From contig JAUPKZ010000004.1 of the NCBI GenBank assembly GCA_030837195.1, forward strand, positions 1 through 36,784: a DNA stretch of 36,784 bases, given 5' to 3'. Made by a program: the position numbers and the translations under genes. This document shows, piece by piece, positions 18,527 to 28,464 of the stretch. The DNA is from Campylobacterota bacterium. GTDB taxonomy: Bacteria; Campylobacterota; Campylobacteria; Campylobacterales; Sulfurimonadaceae. The notes beneath the pieces are model-generated. The model was given only the letters and a program-made list of their open reading frames with translations. It had not been told where the DNA came from and made no database searches. How positions within the stretch are numbered: the stretch's first letter is position 1; every line of letters starts with the position of its first letter.

Positions 18527-18623
18527 TTAAAATCCTAAACTTTTTGTGTTATTCTAGCATATTATAGTTTTTTTAAAAGTGATTTTATACTATAATTCTA
18601 AAAAATTTATTAAAGAGTATTAA

Positions 18624-19697
18624 ATGGGTGTATTAGATATTGTAAAAGCCGGTGTTTTATTTGGGGATGATGTGCAAAAAGTTTATCAGTATGCAAAAGA
18701 TAATGCTTTTGCTATTCCTGCTATTAATGTCGTAGGTACTGATTCCATAAACGGTGTATTGGAGGCTGCTGCAAAAGTTAATTCTCCCGTAATTATACAG
18801 TTTAGCAACGGCGGAGCTGCATATTTTGCAGGAAAAGGTTTAAATAATGAAGGCGAGAAGGCAGCTGTCGCAGGAGCGATAAGCGGGGCAATGCATGTTC
18901 ATTTGATGGCAGAAGCTTATGGCATACCTGTTATACTTCATACGGACCATGCAGCAAAAAAACTGCTTCCATGGATAGATGCTCTTCTTGATGCTTCCCA
19001 AGAGCACTATAAAACACACGGCAAACCTCTGTACTCATCCCATATGCTGGACTTGTCCGAAGAGACTTTGGAAGAAAATATAGAGATTTCTAAAAAATAC
19101 CTCTCAAGAATGAGCAAGATAGGTATGCATCTTGAGATAGAACTCGGAGTTACGGGCGGAGAAGAAGACGGTGTTGACAACTCAAGTGTTGACAATGCTC
19201 TTTTATATACACAACCAGAAGATGTGGCTTATGCGTATAAAGAGTTAATAGCCATATCCCCTAACTTTACCATAGCGGCGTCTTTTGGCAATGTTCACGG
19301 TGTTTACAAACCGGGCAATGTAGTTCTTGCTCCAAAAATTTTAGATAATTCACAAAAATATGTGCAGGAGAAGTTTCATACTGCCTCTAAACCTCTTAAT
19401 TTTGTTTTTCATGGCGGTTCCGGTTCAACTCTTGAAGAGATTCGCGAAGCGATTAACTACGGCGTTATAAAGATGAATATCGATACCGATACTCAATGGG
19501 CTACATGGGTAGGCGTCAAAGATTATTACGAGAAAAACAGAGACTATTTGCAAGGGCAAATCGGAAACCCTCAAGGCGAAGACAAACCGAATAAAAACTA
19601 TTATGACCCTAGAAAATGGCTAAGAGAAGGGCAAAAAACTCTTGTTAAAAGAGTTGAAGAAGCTTTTTCTGATTTAAATGCTATCGGTAGAAATTAA
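18624..19697 (+). CDS. fbaA: Class II fructose-bisphosphate aldolase
   Basis: 357 aa; HTDHAAKKLLPWID, FHGGSGST, GVIKMNIDTDTQWA. Confidence 0.96.
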   Translation: MGVLDIVKAGVLFGDDVQKVYQYAKDNAFAIPAINVVGTDSINGVLEAAAKVNSPVIIQFSNGGAAYFAGKGLNNEGEKAAVAGAISGAMHVHLMAEAYGIPVILHTDHAAKKLLPWIDALLDASQEHYKTHGKPLYSSHMLDLSEETLEENIEISKKYLSRMSKIGMHLEIELGVTGGEEDGVDNSSVDNALLYTQPEDVAYAYKELIAISPNFTIAASFGNVHGVYKPGNVVLAPKILDNSQKYVQEKFHTASKPLNFVFHGGSGSTLEEIREAINYGVIKMNIDTDTQWATWVGVKDYYEKNRDYLQGQIGNPQGEDKPNKNYYDPRKWLREGQKTLVKRVEEAFSDLNAIGRN

Positions 19698-19706
19698 CCT
19701 TATTCA

Positions 19707-20414
19707 ATGGATGATAAAGTTTTTACAAAGCCTATAAAAAAACAGTTTGAGTTTGACGAAGAGGTTGCGGCAGTTTTTGATGATATGTTAGAGAGGAGTG
19801 TTCCTTTTTACAAAGAGTCGCAAAAGCTCACGCTTTTTTTTGCACTCAAACAGCTACAAGATGGTGGAGTTGTCTATGATTTAGGCTGCTCAACCGCAAC
19901 GCTTCTTATTGCACTTAGCAAAAAAATAAAAAAAAGTGCCACCCTTATAGGACTCGATAACTCTGAGGCTATGCTGGAGAGAGCCAGAAAAAAATGTGAA
20001 GCTTTCGGTGTAGAGATAGAGTTGAAAAATGCCGATATTTTGGAGTATGATTATAGTCAAGCGGATCTTTTTATAAGTAATTATACACTTCAGTTTGTCC
20101 GCCCTCTTATACGAGAGGAACTTGTGAAAAAAGTAGCATCTTCTCTCAAAAAAGATGGCATATTTATCTTTAGCGAAAAAGTTATAAGTCATCATTCAAA
20201 ACTTAACAAAGAGCTTATAGAGTGTTATTATGACTTTAAAAAAGAGCAGGGATACTCAGAATATGAGATAGTGCAAAAAAGAGAAGCACTAGAGAATGTT
20301 TTAGTTCCTTATAGCGAAGAAGAGAATATAAAAATGGCAAAAAATTGCGGATTTTCACATTGTGAAGTAGTTTTTAGATGGGCAAATTTTGCCACATTTA
20401 TAGCCTTAAAGTAA
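19707..20414 (+). CDS. cmoA: Carboxy-S-adenosyl-L-methionine synthase (CmoA family)
   Basis: 235 aa; [38 protein letters not shown]. Confidence 0.92.
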   Translation: MDDKVFTKPIKKQFEFDEEVAAVFDDMLERSVPFYKESQKLTLFFALKQLQDGGVVYDLGCSTATLLIALSKKIKKSATLIGLDNSEAMLERARKKCEAFGVEIELKNADILEYDYSQADLFISNYTLQFVRPLIREELVKKVASSLKKDGIFIFSEKVISHHSKLNKELIECYYDFKKEQGYSEYEIVQKREALENVLVPYSEEENIKMAKNCGFSHCEVVFRWANFATFIALK

Positions 20415-20416
20415 AA

Positions 20417-20665
20417 TTACCAAACGGGGCCTTGCGGTTTTTCTTCTTTGAATTCCGGACTTATCATACTATTTAGAACTTCTTTTGTTTTTTTGCCAAG
20501 TTCTTCATAGGTGATGATATCATCATCCCCGCATTTTTTATGGTAGTACCCCTGCATATCGTAATACTCTTCGCATTCACTGTAGTATTTTGCCGAAATA
20601 CCGTGCTTGTTCATACATCCGGAAAATAACAAAAATGCCGAGATAATAAATATATATTTTATCAT
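20417..20665 (-). CDS. Small putative lipoprotein
   Basis: MIKYIFIISAFLLFSGCMNKHG lipobox; start taken at internal Met, because the track start overlaps nth. Confidence 0.65.
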   Translation of the reverse strand: MIKYIFIISAFLLFSGCMNKHGISAKYYSECEEYYDMQGYYHKKCGDDDIITYEELGKKTKEVLNSMISPEFKEEKPQGPVW

Positions 20666-20711
20666 ACGCTCTTCAAAGCAAATATCAATCCAGTTTTGCC
20701 TATAAGGAAGT

Positions 20712-21353
20712 TCAAACTTTAAAACTCTCTTTTGTTTTGCAATAAGCAGTTGCAAAACACTCATCGCATTTTGGATTTTTTGCTTTGCAGACATAGCGGC
20801 CAAATAAAACCATTCCCTGATGAAGGGAATGGAGATTTGTTTTAAAAATTTTAGCTAATGTTGCTTCCGTTTTTATAGCAGTTTTATCACTGCTAAGACC
20901 TAGCCTGTGAGAAACTCGAAAGACATGAGTATCTACCGCCATCAAGTTTGCTCCGGTGTATTCTATCATCACGACATTTGCAGTTTTTTGTCCAACTCCC
21001 TCAAGTGTCATTAAATCTTTTTCATTAAGCGGAATCTCTCCATTATAAAGCTCTACGACTTTTTTTGCCATTTCGATTATATTTTTTGCTTTATTGTTAA
21101 AAAACGAACAACTTTTAATAATCTCTTTTACATCTTCTATATGTGCTTTTGAGAGCGCTTTTGGCGTCGGGTATTTTTCAAATAGTGCAGGAGTAATGAG
21201 ATTTACTCGTTTGTCGGTACACTGCGCCGATAGTATAACTGCTATGAGCAGCTCATATGCGTTTTTATAGTTTAACTCCGTAGTCGCATCGTCGTATCTC
21301 TCAATAAACAGAGCTTTTAACTCTTCTATCTCTTTTTTTGTAGCTTTTTTCAT
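20712..21353 (-). CDS. nth: Endonuclease III
   Basis: LEGVGQKTANVVMIEYTG HhH, VDTHVFRVSHRLGL, C-terminal Cys cluster (CKAKNPKCDECFATAYC). Confidence 0.95.
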   Translation of the reverse strand: MKKATKKEIEELKALFIERYDDATTELNYKNAYELLIAVILSAQCTDKRVNLITPALFEKYPTPKALSKAHIEDVKEIIKSCSFFNNKAKNIIEMAKKVVELYNGEIPLNEKDLMTLEGVGQKTANVVMIEYTGANLMAVDTHVFRVSHRLGLSSDKTAIKTEATLAKIFKTNLHSLHQGMVLFGRYVCKAKNPKCDECFATAYCKTKESFKV

Positions 21354-21453
21354 GGTGAAATTATATACAAAAAGAGGTTGTTTAATAATCATTTATATAA
21401 ATTAACTAAAATTGTAATAATTAAATAAAGGCAAACCCTTTAGAAGGATATGG

Positions 21454-22287
21454 ATGAAAATAGTAGTAAAGATGGCAACGACATTGGCGGTTTTTTCGGT
21501 AATTTCTAGTGCACAGACGCTTGTAACGGTAAACGGTACTCCGATAACAAAGCAAGATGTTGAAAAAGAGCTTATGGTAGCAACACAGGGTAGAGCGAGT
21601 CAGATACCTGCAGAAAAGCAAGGTGAATTTAGAAAGCAGGTCTTAGAGCAGCTGGTTGCGCGAGAGTTAGTGTTTGACGATGCAAAAAAGAACGGAGTTT
21701 TAGAGTCTGATGAGTTTAAAAAAAGATATGAAGAAGTAACTCATAGAATCCAAAAAGAAGTAGCTATTCAAGTTTGGCAAAAAAGAGAAGTCGATAAAAT
21801 TAAAATCTCAGAAAAAGAGCTAAAAGACTACTATGACGCAAATAAGGAAGAGTTTGTTGAGGATGCAACGGTTAACGCAAGACATATTTTAGTAGCCGAT
21901 GAAGCTGCTGCAAAAGATGCTATCTCAAAACTTAAGCCTTTAAAAGGAGACACTCTTAAAAATAAATTTGCAGAGATTGCAAAAGAGAAGTCAACTTGCG
22001 CAAGTGCTGCAGAGGGTGGAAATTTAGGTTATTTTACAAAAGAGCAGATGGTAGCTGAATTTAGCAATAAAGCATTTTCGATGAAAAAAGGCGACATAAC
22101 TACAGAACCTGTAAAAACTCAATTCGGATACCATGTTATATATGTTGAAGATACAAAGCAAAAGTCAACAAGAAGTTTTGCTGAAGTAAAAAGTGTAATA
22201 GAGCAAAGACTTAAGATGGAAAAAGCAAAAACCGTTATGATGGGTAAAATGCAAGAATTAGAGAAAAAAGCAGTAATCAAGCAGTAA
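21454..22287 (+). CDS. SurA/PEB4-type periplasmic peptidyl-prolyl isomerase (parvulin domain)
   Basis: ARHILVADEAAAKDAI, GGNLGYFTKEQMVAEFSNKAF, QFGYHVIYV. Confidence 0.92.
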   Translation: MKIVVKMATTLAVFSVISSAQTLVTVNGTPITKQDVEKELMVATQGRASQIPAEKQGEFRKQVLEQLVARELVFDDAKKNGVLESDEFKKRYEEVTHRIQKEVAIQVWQKREVDKIKISEKELKDYYDANKEEFVEDATVNARHILVADEAAAKDAISKLKPLKGDTLKNKFAEIAKEKSTCASAAEGGNLGYFTKEQMVAEFSNKAFSMKKGDITTEPVKTQFGYHVIYVEDTKQKSTRSFAEVKSVIEQRLKMEKAKTVMMGKMQELEKKAVIKQ

Positions 22288-23156
22288 TGCATCTAGCACT
22301 TCCGTCTCAAACCTCTACAATAGAAATAGACGGAAGAACATTTTATGTAAAAAGAGATGATCTGGTTCATCCTGCTTTAGCCGGAAATAAATTTAGAAAA
22401 CTCTACAAACTCCTAACAATGCCCTCCAACTCCTTTGACGAAATTATCTCCTATGGCGGAACACAGTCAAATGCGATGCTCGCAATTGCCGCCATGTGCA
22501 GAGAAAAAAATTGGAAATTTATCTACTACACAAAACCCCTCTCTCAAACACTCAAAAACGAAAACTGCGGTAACTATTTTGAAGCAAAAAAACTCGGAAT
22601 GATACATATAGAGATAGAAAATGAACATTACAGAGATTTTATAGCAGCACTTAGGTTTAATTTGGATGAGAGAAAGTTTATAATAGACCAAGGCGGGGCT
22701 GTGCCTGAGGCTATTCTTGGCTTAGAAGTGTTGGCAAAAGAGATAAGAGAATCATCTCTAGGTCTAAAAGCATTAGCGACTCCTTCGGCTACTGGAACAA
22801 CCGCGCTTTTTTTGGCAAAAATGCTTCCTGAGTATAAGATATATACAACTCCGTGTGTCGGCGATATCATATATTTAAAAGAGCAGATGAGTGCGTTTAG
22901 TGATGTACCGAAAAATTTAATTATATTGGAGCCTAAAAAAAAGTACCACTTTGCAAAACCTTATAAGGAATTTTTAGCAATCTATAAAAAACTACTCTCT
23001 TGCGGAATAGAGTTTGACCTTCTTTATGCTCCAAGCATGTGGATATCATTGCTTGAGCAAACGGATGAAGAGATACTTTATGTTCATAGCGGAGGAGTAA
23101 GCGGAAACGAGAGCATGTTAAAAAGGTATATAGAAAAAAAGTTTTTGGAATTGTAG
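22287..23156 (+). CDS. PLP-dependent ACC deaminase / D-cysteine desulfhydrase family protein
   Basis: FYVKRDDLVHPALAGNKFRKLYKLL, SYGGTQSNAMLAIAA. Confidence 0.8.
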   Translation: MHLALPSQTSTIEIDGRTFYVKRDDLVHPALAGNKFRKLYKLLTMPSNSFDEIISYGGTQSNAMLAIAAMCREKNWKFIYYTKPLSQTLKNENCGNYFEAKKLGMIHIEIENEHYRDFIAALRFNLDERKFIIDQGGAVPEAILGLEVLAKEIRESSLGLKALATPSATGTTALFLAKMLPEYKIYTTPCVGDIIYLKEQMSAFSDVPKNLIILEPKKKYHFAKPYKEFLAIYKKLLSCGIEFDLLYAPSMWISLLEQTDEEILYVHSGGVSGNESMLKRYIEKKFLEL

Positions 23157-23202
23157 TGTAAATCAATTTAAAAACCAATATAATACATACAGACTAAATA
23201 CA

Positions 23203-23233
23203 CTTGACAATAATACACTCAACTTGCTATAAT
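23203..23233 (+). promoter_or_regulatory. Candidate clpB sigma70 promoter overlapping a HAIR-like operator
   Basis: TTGACA (23204-23209), 18 bp, TATAAT (23228-23233); CTTGACA-N7-ACTCAAC (23203-23223) resembles HAIR CTTGAGT-N7-ACTCAAG. Confidence 0.6.
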
Positions 23234-23245
23234 TTTAATGATTAA

Positions 23246-23275
23246 GGAATTACTTCTGGCATCGTTTAAAAATAT
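23246..23275. repeat. 30-bp direct repeat copy 1 in the clpB leader
   Basis: GGAATTACTTCTGGCATCGTTTAAAAATAT; 28/30 identical to copy 2 at 23339. Confidence 0.9.
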
Positions 23276-23338
23276 CATACGCAAAAGTCGAGAGCTTTTG
23301 TGTGCTTTAGTCGCCATAGCGGCGTAAGCGTAGATGGC

Positions 23339-23368
23339 GGAATTACTTCCGACATCGTTTAAAAATAT
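23339..23368. repeat. 30-bp direct repeat copy 2 in the clpB leader
   Basis: GGAATTACTTCCGACATCGTTTAAAAATAT. Confidence 0.9.
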
Positions 23369-23385
23369 AAAAAAAGGATTAAATT

Positions 23386-25968
23386 ATGCAAAATATTTTT
23401 GAAAAATTAACTAACAATATGACTGAGGCAGTGGAGTCGTCAATATCTCTTGCACTGTACAATAAAAATCAAGAGGTTGAACCTCTGCATTTCTTGTGGG
23501 CGCTGCTTACAAACTCTAATTCTGTTTTAAATCAGATGTTTAATAAAATGAATATAGATAAAGCGGCTGTGGAGCTGGATGTAAAGAGCCAAAGCGAAAA
23601 ACTGCCGAAATCTTCATCTGTTACAAAAGAGAATATAAGGCTGTCGAGAAACTTTGTAAGCACTCTTGAAAACGGCATAGGATTAATGACAAAAAACTCA
23701 GACTCCTATTTGGCGGTAGATACATACATACTTGCAAACTTAAAGAATGAGCCTTTTTTTGGTACGCTTAAAAAATATATAGATATCGGTGAGCTTACAA
23801 AAAATTTAGAAAAGAGTCGCGGTGGTGCAAAAATAGGCTCTCAAAGTGCAGATGAAAATCTAGAAGCACTTACAAAATATGGCGTTGATTTAACGATGGA
23901 AGCAAAAGAGGGTAAGCTCTCTCCTGTTATCGGGCGTGATGAAGAGATAACTAGAATGATGCAAATCCTTATACGCAAAACTAAAAATAACCCAATGCTA
24001 CTTGGTGAACCGGGAGTCGGTAAAACAGCTTTGGTTGAGGGACTGGCACAAAGAATTAGCGATGGCAAAGTGCCTACATCTCTTCAAAATAAAAAGGTTA
24101 TTGCACTTGATATGAGTGCGCTTATTGCAGGGGCGAAATATAGAGGCGAGTTTGAAGATAGGTTAAAAACCGTGATAGATGAAGTGAAAAAAAGCGGTAA
24201 TATCATACTATTTATAGATGAGATTCACACGATTGTAGGAGCAGGAGCTAGCGAGGGGAGCATGGATGCGGCAAATATACTAAAACCTGCTCTTGCGCGC
24301 GGAGAGCTTCATACAATCGGAGCGACAACGCTTAAAGAGTATAGAAAATATTTTGAAAAAGATATGGCGCTTCAAAGACGCTTCTTGCCAATTAGCGTTG
24401 ATGAGCCTAGTGTAAATCAATCTTTACAAATATTAAGAGGGATAAAAGAGAGGTTAGAAACTCATCATAATGTTACTATCACGGATAGCGCTTTAGTTGC
24501 AGCGGCAAAACTATCAGATAGATATATAGCGGATAGATTTTTACCGGATAAGGCAATCGACTTGATTGATGAAGCGGCGGCAGAATTAAAAATGCAGATT
24601 GAGTCTGAGCCCCATGCTCTAAGCAGCGCCAAAATTAAACGCTCAGAGCTTAGAGTCGAACAAGAAGCTCTTAAGATGGAAGAGTCGGCAGCAAATACGA
24701 AACGACTCGAAGAGATAGTAAAAGAGCTAGCCGATATAGAAGAGAAAGTAAGAAGTCTGGAAGCTCAGTTTGCCTATGAAAAAGAGGTGTTTGGTAAGAT
24801 ATCAAACATAAAAAATGAGATAGAAACAAAAAGAAGAGAGGCTTCTTTGGCAAAGAGCAATGCCGAGTTTAACAAGGCTGCAGAGATAGAATACGGGCAA
24901 ATACCGGCATTAATAGCTAAAGAAGAAGAGATAACGCAAAATTGGGACAAAATGAAAAAAGAGGGGACGCTTTTAAAAAATAGCGTTGATGAGGAAGCTA
25001 TAGCTTCAATTATTTCAAGATGGACCGGTATTCCTGTTAAGAAAATGCTTCAAGCTGATAAAGATAAGATACTAAATGTAGAAGATGAATTAAACAAGGA
25101 AGTTGTAGGTCAGAACAGGGCTACTCATGCGGTTGCCAGAGCCATTAAGAGAAATAAAGCAGGGCTCTCGGATGCTACTTCGCCAATTGGCAGCTTTTTG
25201 TTTTTAGGTCCTACGGGAGTCGGTAAAACACAAACGGCAAAGACTTTGGCTAAGTTCTTATTTGATAGCGCCGAAGCTATGGTGAGAATTGATATGAGTG
25301 AATATATGGAGAAGCATTCCGTCTCAAGATTAGTCGGTGCAGCTCCTGGGTATGTCGGATATGAAGAGGGTGGACAGCTAACTGAAGCAGTTAGAAGAAA
25401 ACCATATAGCGTTATACTTTTTGATGAGGTTGAAAAGGCTCATCCGGATGTCTTTAATGTACTTCTTCAAGTGCTAGATGACGGAAGACTTACCGATAAT
25501 AAAGGAGTAACGGTTGATTTTACAAATACTATTATAATCCTTACTTCAAATATAGCAAGCGATAAGATTATAAACAATCCTAATTCCGATAAACTTCAAG
25601 AGTTAGTGATGGGAGAGCTTAAAAACTATTTTAAACCCGAGTTTTTAAATCGCCTTGATGATGTAGTTATATTTAATCCGCTTGGGCTAGAGCAGATAGA
25701 GGGAATTGTAGATATTTTCTTTGGCGAAATTGCAAAAAAAGTTGAACAAAGAGGTATAACCCTTAAATTGAGCAATCTTGCAAAAGAGTATATTGCCGAG
25801 GTTGGATTTGATCCTGTTTATGGAGCTAGACCGCTTAAGAGAGCACTTTATGAGATTGTAGAAGACAGACTTGCAGAACTTATCTTAGAGGGCAAAATTG
25901 AAGAGGGTAGTGTAGTTACATTTGATGTAAAAGAGGGTGAAATTGAGGTAGATATAACTCAGCTTTAA
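23386..25968 (+). CDS. clpB: ClpB disaggregase
   Basis: 860 aa; two Walker A sites ([30 protein letters not shown]), middle coiled coil. Confidence 0.98.
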   Translation: MQNIFEKLTNNMTEAVESSISLALYNKNQEVEPLHFLWALLTNSNSVLNQMFNKMNIDKAAVELDVKSQSEKLPKSSSVTKENIRLSRNFVSTLENGIGLMTKNSDSYLAVDTYILANLKNEPFFGTLKKYIDIGELTKNLEKSRGGAKIGSQSADENLEALTKYGVDLTMEAKEGKLSPVIGRDEEITRMMQILIRKTKNNPMLLGEPGVGKTALVEGLAQRISDGKVPTSLQNKKVIALDMSALIAGAKYRGEFEDRLKTVIDEVKKSGNIILFIDEIHTIVGAGASEGSMDAANILKPALARGELHTIGATTLKEYRKYFEKDMALQRRFLPISVDEPSVNQSLQILRGIKERLETHHNVTITDSALVAAAKLSDRYIADRFLPDKAIDLIDEAAAELKMQIESEPHALSSAKIKRSELRVEQEALKMEESAANTKRLEEIVKELADIEEKVRSLEAQFAYEKEVFGKISNIKNEIETKRREASLAKSNAEFNKAAEIEYGQIPALIAKEEEITQNWDKMKKEGTLLKNSVDEEAIASIISRWTGIPVKKMLQADKDKILNVEDELNKEVVGQNRATHAVARAIKRNKAGLSDATSPIGSFLFLGPTGVGKTQTAKTLAKFLFDSAEAMVRIDMSEYMEKHSVSRLVGAAPGYVGYEEGGQLTEAVRRKPYSVILFDEVEKAHPDVFNVLLQVLDDGRLTDNKGVTVDFTNTIIILTSNIASDKIINNPNSDKLQELVMGELKNYFKPEFLNRLDDVVIFNPLGLEQIEGIVDIFFGEIAKKVEQRGITLKLSNLAKEYIAEVGFDPVYGARPLKRALYEIVEDRLAELILEGKIEEGSVVTFDVKEGEIEVDITQL

Positions 25969-26056
25969 AAATTAAAAAGAAGGAATAGAAAACTTAACCA
26001 CACTTTAAGTAACTTTCTTATACAATTTCGGACTTAATTTTAAAGAAGGATATGTC

Positions 26057-26191
26057 ATGAAAAGAACATACCAGCCTCATAATACGCCAAGAAAGAGAAC
26101 TCATGGCTTTAGAGCTAGAATGGCAACAAAAAACGGTCGTAATGTAATTAATCGCCGCCGTGCAAAAGGTCGTAAAAAATTGTCAGTTTAA
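26057..26191 (+). CDS. rpmH: 50S ribosomal protein L34
   Basis: [44 protein letters not shown]; below the ORF track size cutoff. Confidence 0.98.
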   Translation: MKRTYQPHNTPRKRTHGFRARMATKNGRNVINRRRAKGRKKLSV

Positions 26192-26532
26192 ATAATTTTT
26201 ATGTACTAAAGGAGCATCGCGAATTTCAGTACATATATAGAAAAGCAAAAAATGCACATTCTGATAGTGTCGTGCTTTTCTTTTTGCCCGCAGAAAATAG
26301 TTCAAAAGTGGGTTTTACGGCAACCAAAAAAATAGGTAATGCCGTAAAGAGAAACAGAGCCAAAAGAAGATTAAGAGCTCTGTTTCTGGAATACTCCTTT
26401 TTACTAAAAGAAGGCACATATATATTTGTTGCCAAACAATCAACACATGAACAATCGTACCAATTGCTAAAGAAAGATTTTGAAAGAGTGCTTAAGCAGT
26501 TAAGGGCAATTAAAAAAGAGTCTGATGTTTAG
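26179..26532 (+). CDS. rnpA: Ribonuclease P protein component; start uncertain
   Basis: ...[60 protein letters not shown]. Conserved N-terminus lies upstream of track GTG 26272; no canonical start there. Confidence 0.8.
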   Translation: MVSLNNFYVLKEHREFQYIYRKAKNAHSDSVVLFFLPAENSSKVGFTATKKIGNAVKRNRAKRRLRALFLEYSFLLKEGTYIFVAKQSTHEQSYQLLKKDFERVLKQLRAIKKESDV

Positions 26533-26869
26533 AAAATTTTTACTTGAGTTGTTAAGACTATATCAAAGATTTTTTTCTATGCTTAGCTTTGGAAGTTGCA
26601 GATATTACCCATCTTGTAGCGAATATGCAAAAATTTACTTCGAAAATAATTCAATTTCAAGTGCTTTTTACCACACTTTTACTAGAATACTGCGTTGCAA
26701 TCAATTTTTTGAAGGCGGTATAGAGTATCCGTTACTTGATAAACTATCTTTAAAGCCCACTAAAATGGGCATTGATGCTATTAAATATTGGCTGGTTCCA
26801 AATAAAAAAAACCATTTTTATATTATAAAAAATTTTTCTTTTAAGGGTAAATCGTGTTTGATAAAATGA
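26525..26869 (+). CDS. yidD: Membrane protein insertion efficiency factor YidD
   Basis: YQRFFSMLSFGSCRYYPSCSEYA; between rnpA and yidC. Confidence 0.95.
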   Translation: MFRKFLLELLRLYQRFFSMLSFGSCRYYPSCSEYAKIYFENNSISSAFYHTFTRILRCNQFFEGGIEYPLLDKLSLKPTKMGIDAIKYWLVPNKKNHFYIIKNFSFKGKSCLIK

Positions 26870-28464
26870 CACCGAATCAAAGACTAATAGTAGCCATACT
26901 GTTGTCAATTTCATTTTTTGCAGCCTATACGGCTATTTTTCCACCGGAACAACCGGAGACTACCAAAAGTATAGAACAAGTTCAAAAGCAAGAAAATAGT
27001 ACTCTTGCAAAGAGTGACAAGCCGCTTGATGCCAGTGTTGGTCATGAAGTAGTGCCATCTCAGAGCATTTCCGCAGATGCAACGACTTTGCTAAAAGTAT
27101 CAAATGCCAAGTTCGTCCTCAAAATGGATACGCTAGGCAGAATTATTTCTAAAGAATTGCTTCAAGATAAGTACAATGACAAAGATGACAAACATGCACA
27201 ACTTATTCCAGAAGCCGGCCCAAAACCTCTCTTTATACGCTTTGCAGATGTAAGCCTCAACGATGAAGCAGCAAAAACTCCATATACCGTTGATATTTCA
27301 GAGGTAAATTTAGATGAGAAGCCATCTCAAAAAGTCACATTAACGCAAAAGCTCTCTTTGCTAACCGTAACAAAAGAGATAACATTTTATGCAGACGGGC
27401 ACTATGACGCTGCTATCTCTTTGTCGGAGGATAAAAAGTATTTTGTCTATTTAGGACAAAGACCTCAGATAACGGAACAGATGATGACCGTTTCGGGTGC
27501 GATGGTATATACTGATAATGAGCTTATTACAATTGTTGAGGACGGAAGCGCAGACGGGCGAAAAACATTTAGCGGAGTCGAGCTTATTTCTGCTTTTGAC
27601 CAATACTCGGCAACTATTATGTATGGGTTTACAAAAGACACAACTATTGTAATTGATAGAGATACAAAAAGTAATCCCGTTGCATATTTTGAAGCGACTC
27701 AAAATATTAAATTTGGCGGTTATGTAGGGCAAAAAGAGTATAAAACTTTACACAGTATCAATCCTGTTTTAACAAACGCAATTGAATACGGTTGGTTTAC
27801 TTTTGCTTCTAAGCCTCTATTTCAACTTTTATCATGGCTTTATGGTATTTTTGGCAATTGGGGATGGTCTATTATAGCGCTTACGCTTATAATTAGAGTT
27901 ATTTTGTATCCTTTAACGCACAAGGGTATGATGTCTATGCAGAAGATGAAAGAGTTGTCTCCTCATATAAAAACTCTTCAGGCAAAATACAAGGGTGACC
28001 CACAAAGACTCAATGCTGCGATGATGGATATGTACAAAAAACACGGTGCAAACCCGCTTGGCGGATGTCTGCCTATGGTTTTACAGATTCCTGTCTTTTT
28101 TGCAATATACAGAGTTTTACTAAATGCCGTGGAACTTCAAGGTGCAGAGTGGATGCTTTGGGTAGATGACCTCTCAAGAATGGACTCTACGCTAATTCTT
28201 CCAATTTTAATGGGCGCATCTATGTACTATCAGCAGAGAATGACTCCAAGCAATTTTACTGATCCTATTCAAGAAAAGGTGTTTAAATATCTGCCTGTGA
28301 TTTTTACATTTTTCTTTATAACTTTCCCAGCGGGTCTTGTGCTTTACTGGTTTGTAAACAATATGTTCTCAATCGCTCAGCAGTTTATTGTAAATCAGCA
28401 ATTTAAAAATGCAAAAGATTCAGAGATAGCTGCTCATAAGCATGCGGAGAAAAAAAATGATTAG
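26854..28464 (+). CDS. yidC: Membrane protein insertase YidC
   Basis: 536 aa; WGWSIIALTLIIRVILYPLTHKGMMSMQKMKELSP. Confidence 0.98.
   Translation: MFDKMTPNQRLIVAILLSISFFAAYTAIFPPEQPETTKSIEQVQKQENSTLAKSDKPLDASVGHEVVPSQSISADATTLLKVSNAKFVLKMDTLGRIISKELLQDKYNDKDDKHAQLIPEAGPKPLFIRFADVSLNDEAAKTPYTVDISEVNLDEKPSQKVTLTQKLSLLTVTKEITFYADGHYDAAISLSEDKKYFVYLGQRPQITEQMMTVSGAMVYTDNELITIVEDGSADGRKTFSGVELISAFDQYSATIMYGFTKDTTIVIDRDTKSNPVAYFEATQNIKFGGYVGQKEYKTLHSINPVLTNAIEYGWFTFASKPLFQLLSWLYGIFGNWGWSIIALTLIIRVILYPLTHKGMMSMQKMKELSPHIKTLQAKYKGDPQRLNAAMMDMYKKHGANPLGGCLPMVLQIPVFFAIYRVLLNAVELQGAEWMLWVDDLSRMDSTLILPILMGASMYYQQRMTPSNFTDPIQEKVFKYLPVIFTFFFITFPAGLVLYWFVNNMFSIAQQFIVNQQFKNAKDSEIAAHKHAEKKND

Noticed and set aside
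20666-20803. N-terminal extension of the small lipoprotein ORF
   Set aside because: Overlaps nth in another frame; the internal Met begins a classic lipoprotein signal peptide.
23246-23368. Insertion sequence or integron attC site
   Set aside because: No transposase or integrase ORF, no target-site duplication identified; only a two-copy repeat is visible in this window.
26226-26435. 69-aa - strand ORF
   Set aside because: Antisense to rnpA conserved core ([22 protein letters not shown]).
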